Shown piece after piece: positions 1-5,161 of a stretch of 6,287 nt of DNA (position 1 is its first letter; every line of letters begins with the position of its first letter). This DNA comes from JBPCOB01 sp051000715 (lineage in GTDB: Bacteria; Actinomycetota; Actinomycetes; JALYNC01). The notes under the pieces were generated by a model. It was not told the DNA's origin, searched no databases, and saw only the letters and a list, made by a program, of their open reading frames with translations. The stretch covers positions 1 through 6,287 of the forward strand of contig JBPCOB010000269.1 in NCBI GenBank assembly GCA_051000715.1. Reading direction: 5' to 3'. The translations under genes and the position numbers were made by a program.

Positions 1-638
1 GCGGCGGCCTTCTCCGCCGCGATCCGCTCCAGCCGCTGCTGCTCCGCCTTCAGCCGGTCGACCAACCGGGCCTGGGCGGCAAGGTCTGCTTCGATCGAGG
101 ACTTCGCCGCGGCCATCCGAGCTTCCAGCGCCCTTGCCTGCGACAGCGCGCTGTCGGCGGCCTGCTGCCGCTCGGCTACCCGCTTGCCTGCCAGGCCGAC
201 CGCGCGGACCACGTCCGCCTGGTCGCGGGAGAGCTGGTCGAGCGCGGCGGCGCGATCGAGGAAGTCGGCCGGATTGCCGGACACCATCAGGGCGAGCAGG
301 TCGCTGCCGCCGGTGCGGTACGCGGTGGCCGCGATGGCCCCCAGGTCGCTCTGGCGGCGGCTGAGATCTCGCCGGGCGGCGGCCACCCTGTCCTGAGCGG
401 CCGTCGACCGCCGCTGCGCCTCGACCAGCGCCACCTGGGCGGCGTCGAAGTCCTCGACCGCGTTGTCAACCCGCAGGGCCAGCGCTTGGAGCTGTTGCTG
501 GGCCCTCGCGAGCTCGGCGGCGAGCGGGGGGTCGGCCGCCGCCGGAGCGGTGGGACCGGCGACCGCCAAGCCGAACACCAGGGCGGGGGCGGTCAGCAGT
601 GCGAGCAGTCGGGGGGCAGGGCGGAACCGACGTGACAT
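1..638 (-). CDS. Secreted coiled-coil protein, probable NlpC/P60 peptidoglycan hydrolase (N-terminal part, runs off the window)
   Basis: Read on the minus strand from ATG at 638, an open frame of 212 codons runs without a stop to the window edge, so the C-terminus is missing. Residues 1–35 form a signal peptide: basic start (MSRRFRPAPR), hydrophobic core (LLALLTAPALVFGLAVAG) and an APAAA-D cleavage site. From about residue 40 to the edge the protein is Ala/Gln/Glu/Arg-rich heptad sequence (for example ELARAQQQLQALALRVDNAV), a long coiled coil, with a central YRTGGSDLLALMVSGNPADF segment. This arrangement is typical of the N-terminal regulatory half of actinobacterial RipA-like cell-wall endopeptidases, whose NlpC/P60 catalytic domain would lie beyond position 1. 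The catalytic domain is not seen, so the enzyme class is inferred from the N-terminus and from the c-di-AMP riboswitch in the leader, which commonly precedes wall hydrolase genes in actinobacteria. A GGAG sequence at 650–653 (minus) lies about 11 nt before the ATG. A FtsX-adaptor or other secreted coiled-coil protein is the main alternative. Confidence 0.8.
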   Translation of the reverse strand, partial: MSRRFRPAPRLLALLTAPALVFGLAVAGPTAPAAADPPLAAELARAQQQLQALALRVDNAVEDFDAAQVALVEAQRRSTAAQDRVAAARRDLSRRQSDLGAIAATAYRTGGSDLLALMVSGNPADFLDRAAALDQLSRDQADVVRAVGLAGKRVAERQQAADSALSQARALEARMAAAKSSIEADLAAQARLVDRLKAEQQRLERIAAEKAA

Positions 639-663
639 GGTCGCGCGTACTCCATCTCCGGGG

Positions 664-799
664 CCGCCTACCGGGTTAGCTGACGGGTGCGGGCCGGAGA
701 AATGGCCCTACGCGGTCCGACGGACGGCGATTAACCCCAGGGGACGAGGGTCCCCGGCTCCTCGAGGGCTTGACCGGGACGGCCTCGAGGACTCGGCGG
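664..799 (-). promoter_or_regulatory. c-di-AMP riboswitch (ydaO-yuaA class) in the leader of the hydrolase gene
   Basis: Reading the minus strand, the conserved parts of the ydaO aptamer occur in the right order. An outer helix P1 can form from CCGCC (799–795) with GGCGG (668–664). Next comes a 9-bp stem TCCTCGAGG/CCTCGAGGA around 792–759, then a GGGGA/TCCCC hairpin, then GGGGTTAATC (738–729, matching GGGUGAAUC with one change). A GTCC/GGAC hairpin and UAGGG (710–706) follow, then a GGGCC/GGCCC hairpin, and finally the diagnostic 3' block ACCCGTCAGCTAACC…GGTAGGC (688–666). This class binds cyclic di-AMP and usually lowers expression of wall hydrolase, osmolyte or potassium genes. The aptamer ends about 25 nt before the ATG. 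I see no terminator with a T-run in that gap, so control may act on ribosome access to GGAG (653–650) or through Rho. The 3' block makes the class assignment strong; the exact helix ends are approximate. Confidence 0.87.
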
Positions 800-828
800 T
801 GCACCGCCGTCGTGGCCCCCGTGGCCAC
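795..828 (-). other. Two tandem hairpins just upstream of, and overlapping, riboswitch helix P1
   Basis: A perfect 14-nt palindrome (GGCGGTGCACCGCC, 795–808) can fold as a 5-bp stem with a TGCA loop, and its minus-strand 3' arm is the same CCGCC that forms the 5' side of riboswitch P1. Immediately upstream on the minus strand, 812–828 forms another hairpin, GTGGCC/GGCCAC with a 5-nt loop. Pairing was checked by eye only; function is inferred. Confidence 0.45.
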
Positions 829-841
829 CATGCGATCCGGC

Positions 842-866
842 GGAACCCGTGCAGGCTAGCGCGGTC
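842..866 (+). promoter_or_regulatory. Candidate ECF-sigma promoter for sigM (possible autoregulation)
   Basis: GGAAC at 842–846 followed after 16 nt by GGTC (863–866) resembles the ECF pattern GGAAC-N16-18-CGTC reported for mycobacterial SigM, with one mismatch at the first -10 base. A start near 873 would leave a leader of roughly 90 nt before the proposed start codon at 963. SigM-family factors often drive their own gene. The match is short and could be chance. Confidence 0.35.
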
Positions 867-882
867 ACTGCAGCCCACACAA
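853..882 (-). promoter_or_regulatory. Housekeeping-type promoter for the riboswitch leader and hydrolase gene
   Basis: On the minus strand a -35 box TTGTGT (882–877) is followed after 18 nt by TAGCCT (858–853), which fits the actinobacterial SigA/HrdB -10 pattern TANNNT. Transcription would begin near 846 and give a leader of about 208 nt containing the whole aptamer. The position relative to the riboswitch supports the call. The -35 is only a partial match to TTGACA. Confidence 0.5.
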
Positions 883-905
883 GCAACAGCGCCTGTTTCC
901 GCCGT

Positions 906-930
906 CCGGTTCGGAGAAACCGGTTAGCCT
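906..930 (+). promoter_or_regulatory. Inverted repeat CCGGTT-N6-AACCGG next to a TAGCCT -10-like box
   Basis: Perfect 6-bp arms at 906–911 and 918–923 are followed directly by TAGCCT at 925–930. This could be an operator next to a second sigM promoter, or a small hairpin in the sigM leader. No convincing -35 is seen 17–18 nt upstream of TAGCCT, so promoter function is doubtful. Confidence 0.25.
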
Positions 931-962
931 GGCCGCCGAAGCGCACGTCTTGGAGGCCACCC

Positions 963-1607
963 CTGGCAGGACCGCCCGCCGCCAGTTCTGAAGCCGACGA
1001 CGCCGAGCTGCTGCGCCGGCACGCCGCCGGTGATGCGGACGCCTTCGCCGAGCTCGTCCGCCGGCACCGGGACCGGTTGTGGGCGGTGGCGCTGCGGACT
1101 CTGGCCGACCGAGAGGAGGCCGCCGACGCCCTGCAGGACGCGCTGTTGTCGGCGTACCGATCCGCCGGGTCCTACCGGGGCGAGGCGGCGGTAACCACCT
1201 GGTTGCACCGCATCGTGGTGAATGCCTGCCTCGACCGGGTGCGCCGGGCACGCAACCGCCCGACGGTGCCGCTCCCGGCGGATAACCGGGCGCCGGCCGA
1301 GCGCCGGGACCGGCTCTCCGAGCGCGAGACCTCTCTCGAGGTGCTGGCCGCGCTGGCCCGGCTGCCGGCCGACCAGCGGGCTGCGCTGGTGCTGGTGGAC
1401 ATCGAGGGGTTCCCCGCCGAGGAGGCGGCTCGCATCCTCGGGGTTCCTGTGGGCACCGTGAAGAGCCGCTGCGCGAGGGGACGGGCCAGGCTGGCCGGGG
1501 CCCTGGCACACCTGCGCCCCGACCGGAACCTGCCGGGCGCGCCGGCCGTCGAACCCTCGACCCGGCCGACCGGTGAGGTTCCGGAAGGAGGCGCTGGTGC
1601 CCGCTGA
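963..1607 (+). CDS. sigM: ECF RNA polymerase sigma factor, SigM type
   Basis: About 214 residues with the two-domain ECF layout. Region 2 spans about residues 15–95: RRHAAGDADAFAELVRRHRD, then EEAADALQDALLSAYRS (core-binding D-x-x-Q) and TTWLHRIVVNACLDRVRR (-10 recognition). A Pro/Arg linker follows. Region 4 spans about 125–182: LARLPADQRAALVLVDIEG, then the helix-turn-helix AARILGVPVGTVKSRCARGR that reads the -35. It directs RNA polymerase to a stress or envelope regulon. The SigM name rests on the neighbours (anti-sigma, trxB, trxA, cwlM). Start choice: the frame is open back to GTG 849, but residues from there are not sigma-like and no good SD precedes it. CTG at 963 has GGAGG at 952–956 with a 6-nt spacer, and no ATG, GTG or TTG lies in frame between 849 and 963. 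An automated annotation may use 849. The stop overlaps the next gene by 11 nt, indicating translational coupling. Confidence 0.92.
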   Translation: MAGPPAASSEADDAELLRRHAAGDADAFAELVRRHRDRLWAVALRTLADREEAADALQDALLSAYRSAGSYRGEAAVTTWLHRIVVNACLDRVRRARNRPTVPLPADNRAPAERRDRLSERETSLEVLAALARLPADQRAALVLVDIEGFPAEEAARILGVPVGTVKSRCARGRARLAGALAHLRPDRNLPGAPAVEPSTRPTGEVPEGGAGAR

Positions 1608-2448
1608 CGCACCGACCGGTTCGGCAACTCATGTGACGCTCGATACGCTGGCGAACCTGGACGAAGGCCTACTCGTGCCGGCGCAGGAGCAACGCATCCG
1701 CACGCACGTCGCCGGCTGCCCGGACTGCTCGGCCCGGCTCGAGTCGGTGGTCGGCATCCGGGCCGCGCTGGCGGCCGCACCGCCCGAGCGGCTGCCGGCC
1801 GACATCGGCGCCCGGCTGGACGCGGCGCTGGCCGGTGCTGGCGGGCCGTCCCCGATGAGCCACCGGGAGTTCGGGCCGGATCGCCGTCGGCCGGCCCGGT
1901 GGCGGCCCAGCGGCGGCCTGCTGGCGACCGGCGCGGCGGCCTCCATCGTGCTGCTGCTCTTCACGGCGTTCGCCGTCGGCGCGCTCAGGGGCGGCCGGGA
2001 CGCGGCCACCAGCAACTCCGCAGCGCGGGACACCAACAGCTCTGGCCGGCAGCCGGGGGCCGACGTACCGGCTCGTGCGGTGACTGCCAGTGGACGGAAC
2101 TACACCGCTGCCACGCTGCGGGCCGCGCTGCCCGCGCTGCTGGGGCAGCAGGATGCGTCGGCGCAGTCGCGCAAGAGCTCGGCGGCGCAGACACCGCCCG
2201 GGCTCGCGGGGCGGGCAAGCCAACTGGGACCATGTGTGGCCGAGCTGGCCGGTCGTGGGGGCGTCACTCCACTGGCCGTCGACGTGGCCAAGTACGCCGG
2301 CCAGTCGGCGGTCGTCGTCGTACTGCCAGAGGCCGGGCCGGCCAAGGTCCTCGACGTCTGGGTCGTCCGGCCGGGCTGCACGCGCGGGGACCCTCAGCTG
2401 ATCTACTTCACCCGGCTGCCACGCCCGGCGGGAATCCGCTCTCCGTAG
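1597..2448 (+). CDS. Membrane-anchored zinc-finger anti-sigma factor (partner of SigM)
   Basis: 283 residues from GTG 1597, chosen because AAGGAGG (1585–1591) stands 5 nt upstream; an in-frame GTG at 1573 has no such site. The gene overlaps the sigM stop, the usual sigma/anti-sigma arrangement. The N-terminal cytoplasmic domain carries the ZAS motif H37-x3-C41-x2-C44 (THVAGCPDC), which in this family coordinates zinc and sequesters the sigma factor. A Pro/Arg-rich linker leads to one membrane helix at about 106–130 (GGLLATGAAASIVLLLFTAF). The outer part, about 131–283, starts with a Ser/Asn/Gly/Ala-rich low-complexity stalk and ends in a folded-looking domain (AVDVAKYAGQSAVVVVLPE, DVWVVRPGCTRG) with two cysteines, C213 and C261. 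The protein corresponds by position to M. tuberculosis Rv3912. What signal releases SigM is not visible. The last bases overlap the trxB promoter. Confidence 0.88.
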   Translation: MPADAPTGSATHVTLDTLANLDEGLLVPAQEQRIRTHVAGCPDCSARLESVVGIRAALAAAPPERLPADIGARLDAALAGAGGPSPMSHREFGPDRRRPARWRPSGGLLATGAAASIVLLLFTAFAVGALRGGRDAATSNSAARDTNSSGRQPGADVPARAVTASGRNYTAATLRAALPALLGQQDASAQSRKSSAAQTPPGLAGRASQLGPCVAELAGRGGVTPLAVDVAKYAGQSAVVVVLPEAGPAKVLDVWVVRPGCTRGDPQLIYFTRLPRPAGIRSP

Positions 2449-2458
2449 AATGGCGTTG
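2430..2458 (+). promoter_or_regulatory. SigR/SigH-type promoter of trxB
   Basis: GGGAAT (2430–2435), a 19-nt spacer, then GTTG (2455–2458) matches the disulfide-stress consensus known for Streptomyces SigR and mycobacterial SigH (GGGAAT-N18/19-GTT), whose classic targets include trxBA. The -35 lies inside the end of the anti-sigma gene, so trxB can be induced separately from the sigM pair. Expected start is near 2464. Confidence 0.72.
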
Positions 2459-2467
2459 CAGCGGCGG

Positions 2468-2486
2468 CCGGCCTCCCTCGGGCCGG
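2468..2486 (+). other. Stem-loop in the trxB leader
   Basis: CCGGCC (2468–2473) and GGCCGG (2481–2486) can pair around a 7-nt loop. It lies between the SigR-type promoter and the AAGGAG ribosome site at 2495–2500, with no T-run after it. It might weakly end upstream transcripts or stabilise the trxB mRNA; neither is shown by the sequence. Confidence 0.3.
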
Positions 2487-2508
2487 GTAGCCAGAAGGAG
2501 CGGCCAGC

Positions 2509-3462
2509 ATGAGCGGTTCAGGCTCGCCGGTCGGCGGCGTCCGCGACGTCGTCATCATCGGTTCCGGCCCGGCCGGCTACACCGCAGCCGTCTACACCGC
2601 GCGGGCGAACCTGCGACCCCTGGTCATCGAGGGGGTCACCTCGGGCGGCGCACTGATGACCACCACCGAGGTGGAGAACTTCCCCGGCTGGCCCGATGGC
2701 GTCATGGGCCCGGACCTGATGGTCAGCATGCGCAAGCAGGCGGAGCGCTTCGGCGCCGAGTTCGTCAGCGATGACGTCACCGAGGTGGACCTGACCGGGC
2801 CGGTCAAGGTCGCCGGGGTAGGCAGCAGCGAGTACTACGCTCGGTCGGTCATCGTGGCCACCGGCTCGAAGTGGCGGCTGCTCGGGCTCCCCAACGAGAC
2901 CCGGCTGCTCGGTCACGGTGTCTCCGCCTGCGCCACCTGCGACGGGTTCTTCTTCCGCGGGCAGGACATCGCCGTGGTTGGCGGTGGCGACTCGGCCATG
3001 GAGGAGGCCACTTTCCTGACCCGCTTCGCCAACTCCGTCACGATCGTTCACCGCCGTGACACGCTGCGGGCCAGCAAGATCATGCAAGAGCGGGCCTTCC
3101 AGAACGACAAGATCCGGTTCTTGTGGGACACCGAGGTTGACGACGTCCTGGGCGAGGAGCGGGTGACCGGGCTCGCGCTGAGGCACCTACTGACCGGTGA
3201 GACCTCGAGCCTCGAGGTGAGCGGGTTCTTCCTCGCCATCGGCCACGATCCCAACACCGGCATCTTCGCCGGCCAGCTCGACCTGGACGCCGCCGGCTAC
3301 CTGGTGGTAGAGGCGCCGTCGACTCGCACCAACCTGCCCGGCGTCTTCGCCTGCGGCGACGCCGTCGACCACACCTACCGGCAGGCGATAACCGCCGCCG
3401 GCACGGGCTGCGCCGCGGCGCTAGACGCCGAACGCTGGCTGGCCGCGCACGAAGGCAGGTAG
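2509..3462 (+). CDS. trxB: Thioredoxin-disulfide reductase (NADPH)
   Basis: 317 residues, the normal length for low-molecular-weight bacterial TrxB. It is a cytoplasmic FAD enzyme that passes electrons from NADPH to thioredoxin. Domains in order: FAD-binding GSGPAGYTAA at 18–27; the typical GGALMTTTEVENFPGWPDG stretch at about 46–64; ATGS at 117–120; redox-active cysteines C141-A-T-C144 followed by DG; NADPH-binding GGGDSAMEEA at 158–167; HRRD at 181–184 for the 2'-phosphate of NADPH; and the second FAD motif GVFACGDAVDHTYRQAITAAG near 278–298, with G283 and D284. All catalytic parts are intact. ATG 2509 is preceded by AAGGAG (2495–2500, 8-nt spacer). The first dozen residues are a Ser/Gly-rich extension before the FAD fold. 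It is followed by trxA after 78 nt, forming the standard thioredoxin system, and probably belongs to a SigR-like regulon through the promoter at 2430–2458. Confidence 0.97.
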   Translation: MSGSGSPVGGVRDVVIIGSGPAGYTAAVYTARANLRPLVIEGVTSGGALMTTTEVENFPGWPDGVMGPDLMVSMRKQAERFGAEFVSDDVTEVDLTGPVKVAGVGSSEYYARSVIVATGSKWRLLGLPNETRLLGHGVSACATCDGFFFRGQDIAVVGGGDSAMEEATFLTRFANSVTIVHRRDTLRASKIMQERAFQNDKIRFLWDTEVDDVLGEERVTGLALRHLLTGETSSLEVSGFFLAIGHDPNTGIFAGQLDLDAAGYLVVEAPSTRTNLPGVFACGDAVDHTYRQAITAAGTGCAAALDAERWLAAHEGR

Positions 3463-3471
3463 TAGTCGCGC

Positions 3472-3499
3472 GGGAATGTCCGACCCGGCCCGTACTGTT
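3472..3499 (+). promoter_or_regulatory. Second SigR/SigH-type promoter, in front of trxA
   Basis: GGGAAT (3472–3477), a 19-nt spacer, then GTT (3497–3499) has the same spacing as the trxB promoter. It lies in the 78-nt trxB–trxA gap, leaving about 35 nt from the expected start (near 3505) to the trxA GTG. trxA could thus be made both from the trxB transcript and on its own. Confidence 0.62.
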
Positions 3500-3540
3500 T
3501 CGGCTCAAGGCAAGGTACGCCGCCAACTCGAGGAGCACCC

Positions 3541-3867
3541 GTGGGCAACGCCACCAAGACCGTGACCGACGCCAGCTTCGCCAGCGATGTGCTGGGCAGC
3601 TCGACGCCGGTCCTCGTGGACTTCTGGGCGGACTGGTGCGGTCCGTGCAAGATGGTCGCACCGGTACTGGAGGAGATCGCCGCCGAGCACGCAGGCAAGA
3701 TCACCATAGCCAAGGTGAACATCGACGAGAACCCCGAGCTGGCCCGCCAGTACCAAATCATGTCGATCCCGACGATGAAGGTCTTCTCCGGCGGCGAGGT
3801 CGTCAAGGAGATCATCGGTGCCAAGCCGAAGTCGGCTCTGGTCAGCGACCTGCGAGCCTACCTCTGA
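3541..3867 (+). CDS. trxA: Thioredoxin
   Basis: 108 residues, the usual size for a single-domain thioredoxin. It reduces disulfides in cytoplasmic proteins and is recharged by TrxB encoded just upstream. Visible hallmarks: VLVDFWADWCGPCK with active-site cysteines C33 and C36, buried Asp27, the cis-proline P77 in MSIPTM, and the C-terminal GGEVVKEIIGAKPKSAL segment. The start is GTG 3541, with GAGGAG at 3530–3535 and a 5-nt spacer. The gene probably shares a transcript with trxB but also has its own SigR-type promoter in the intergenic gap. It matches the position of Rv3914 (trxC) of M. tuberculosis, so some annotators would use that symbol. A hairpin follows the stop. Confidence 0.97.
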   Translation: MGNATKTVTDASFASDVLGSSTPVLVDFWADWCGPCKMVAPVLEEIAAEHAGKITIAKVNIDENPELARQYQIMSIPTMKVFSGGEVVKEIIGAKPKSALVSDLRAYL

Positions 3868-3879
3868 TCGTGCGCGGAG

Positions 3880-3917
3880 CGCCCCCGGGTCGCTGAGCGA
3901 GCGCAGCGTAGGGGGCG
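3880..3917 (+). terminator. Nested stem-loop after trxA, probable terminator of the trxBA transcript
   Basis: CGCCCCC (3880–3886) pairs with GGGGGCG (3911–3917), and inside it CGCTG (3891–3895) pairs with CAGCG (3904–3908). It begins 13 nt after the trxA stop. No T-run follows, which is common for high-GC actinobacterial terminators. The inner GCTGAGCGAGCGCAGC pattern also resembles intergenic palindromic repeats in such genomes, so a dispersed repeat is an alternative. Confidence 0.5.
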
Positions 3918-3948
3918 GACGGAGGCGTCCCACGCCGGCTGGCTACTC

Positions 3949-3956
3949 CATACTGT
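3949..3956 (+). promoter_or_regulatory. Possible -10 region of a cwlM promoter
   Basis: CATACTGT, containing TACTGT (3951–3956), fits TANNNT and lies 43 nt before the cwlM ATG, downstream of the trxBA hairpin. No good -35 stands 17–18 nt upstream, so the call is weak. Confidence 0.3.
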
Positions 3957-3998
3957 GGGCGCCGACTCGCCGACCAGCCCCCGGAGGACGCGCCCCGC

Positions 3999-5150
3999 AT
4001 GCACCTCTACCGACTCGGCGACCAGGGACCCGCCGTCGCCGAGATCCGGTCCAAGCTGGTCACCCTCGGCCTCCTGGCGGACCGCGAGCTGCCGCAACCG
4101 GCGAACCCCGCGGCGGTCTTCGACGAGAGCTGCGACCGGGCTGTCCGCGGCTTCCAGCAGGCCCGGGGGCTCACCGTGGACGGCATCGTCGGCGCCGAGA
4201 CCTACCGGGCGCTGGACGAAGCACGCTGGCGGCTCGGCGACCGGCTGCTCTCGCACACCGTGAGCCACCCCTACGCCGGTGACGATGTCGTCGAGCTCCA
4301 GCTGCGACTGCTCGACATGGGCTTCGACCCCGGCCGCTGTGACGGGATCTTCGGTCGGCGTACCGAGGCCGCGTTGCGGGAGCTGCAGCGCAACGTGGGG
4401 CTGGCACCGGACGGCACCTGCGGTCCCACGACGCTGCGGGCCCTGGGCCGGCTCGCCCGCAGCCCGGCCGTGGGCGGTCACCCCCAACTGCTGCGGGAGT
4501 CGGAGCTCTTGTATCGCGCCGGGCCGGCCCTGGTCGGCAAGGTGGTGGTCATCGACCCGGGACACGGCGGCGCTGACCGGGGGTCGGCCGCCGGCGGCCT
4601 GGAGGAGGCGGCACTGGTCGAGGACCTGGCGGCTCGGCTGGAGGGCCGGCTGGCCGCGACCGGCGTACGGGTGTTCCTCACGCGCGGCCCGGACGCCGGG
4701 CCCACCGACGCCGACCGTGCCGCCTTCGCCAACGCCGCGGAGGCCGACCTCCTGCTGTCGCTGCACGTCGACGTCGACCGCAGTAGCAACGCCTGCGGAG
4801 TAGCGACGTACTACTACGGCAATGTCTGGAGCGGCGCCCGGGGGGCCGGCTCAGCCGTGGGCGAGCGGCTGGCCGGATTGCTACAGCGCGAGGTGGTGGC
4901 CCGCACCGGGCTCGCCGACTGCCGCACCCACCCCAAGACGTGGGACCTGCTCCGGTGGACCCGGATGCCGGCCGTCCGGGTCGAGCTCGGTTACCTGACC
5001 TCGCCGATCGACGCTGCCCGGCTGGCCACAGCGGAGTTTCGCGACCGCGTGGCCGAGGCGGCCTTGATCGCGGTCCAGCGGCTCTACCTGCCGCCGGAGT
5101 CCGACGTCCACACCGGTGCGCTGTTACCGCCGCCGGTGCTGGTCACCTAG
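3999..5150 (+). CDS. cwlM: N-acetylmuramoyl-L-alanine amidase family protein CwlM (peptidoglycan synthesis regulator)
   Basis: 383 residues without a signal peptide or membrane segment, so probably cytoplasmic. Two peptidoglycan-binding (PG_binding_1) repeats come first: about 8–73 (AVRGFQQARGLTVDGIVGAETYRAL) and about 94–150 (GFDPGRCDGIFGRRTEAALRELQ). An Amidase_3 domain follows from about 181 to 360. Residues expected to bind zinc and catalyse are present: H189 in DPGHGG, E203 in GLEEAALV, H256 in LSLHVD, and E329 in RVELGYL. In mycobacteria CwlM is known as a PknB-phosphorylated activator of MurA rather than a secreted hydrolase; the missing export signal fits that role here. The short C-terminal tail has a threonine, T372 (VHTGALLP), a possible phosphorylation site by position only. 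GGAGG lies about 11 nt before the ATG. The stop is 11 nt from that of the convergent GNAT gene. Confidence 0.93.
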   Translation: MHLYRLGDQGPAVAEIRSKLVTLGLLADRELPQPANPAAVFDESCDRAVRGFQQARGLTVDGIVGAETYRALDEARWRLGDRLLSHTVSHPYAGDDVVELQLRLLDMGFDPGRCDGIFGRRTEAALRELQRNVGLAPDGTCGPTTLRALGRLARSPAVGGHPQLLRESELLYRAGPALVGKVVVIDPGHGGADRGSAAGGLEEAALVEDLAARLEGRLAATGVRVFLTRGPDAGPTDADRAAFANAAEADLLLSLHVDVDRSSNACGVATYYYGNVWSGARGAGSAVGERLAGLLQREVVARTGLADCRTHPKTWDLLRWTRMPAVRVELGYLTSPIDAARLATAEFRDRVAEAALIAVQRLYLPPESDVHTGALLPPPVLVT

Positions 5151-5161
5151 AGAGCGGAAGC

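Noticed and set aside
463..927. 154-codon plus-strand frame over the hydrolase N-terminus and riboswitch
   Set aside because: It is antisense to a clear signal peptide and structured leader, is low in complexity and has no recognisable domain.
1573..1575. GTG 1573 as start of the anti-sigma factor
   Set aside because: GTG 1597 has AAGGAGG at 5 nt; 1573 has no comparable ribosome site.
865..1632. 255-codon minus-strand frame opposite sigM
   Set aside because: Arg/Pro/Gly-rich shadow of a conserved ECF sigma gene in high-GC DNA.
2446..2451. TAGAAT at the anti-sigma stop as a housekeeping -10
   Set aside because: No -35 at 2423–2428 (GCCCGG); the GGGAAT/GTTG pair around it explains the site better.
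1899..2774. 291-codon plus-strand frame across the anti-sigma/trxB junction
   Set aside because: Overlaps two well-supported genes and is Arg/Gly-rich with no domain; a shadow frame.
2518..3186. 222-codon minus-strand frame opposite trxB
   Set aside because: Antisense shadow of an intact TrxB with all motifs; no own domain.
3858..4766. 302-codon minus-strand frame opposite cwlM
   Set aside because: Antisense to CwlM and low in complexity; length explained by GC-rich codon bias.
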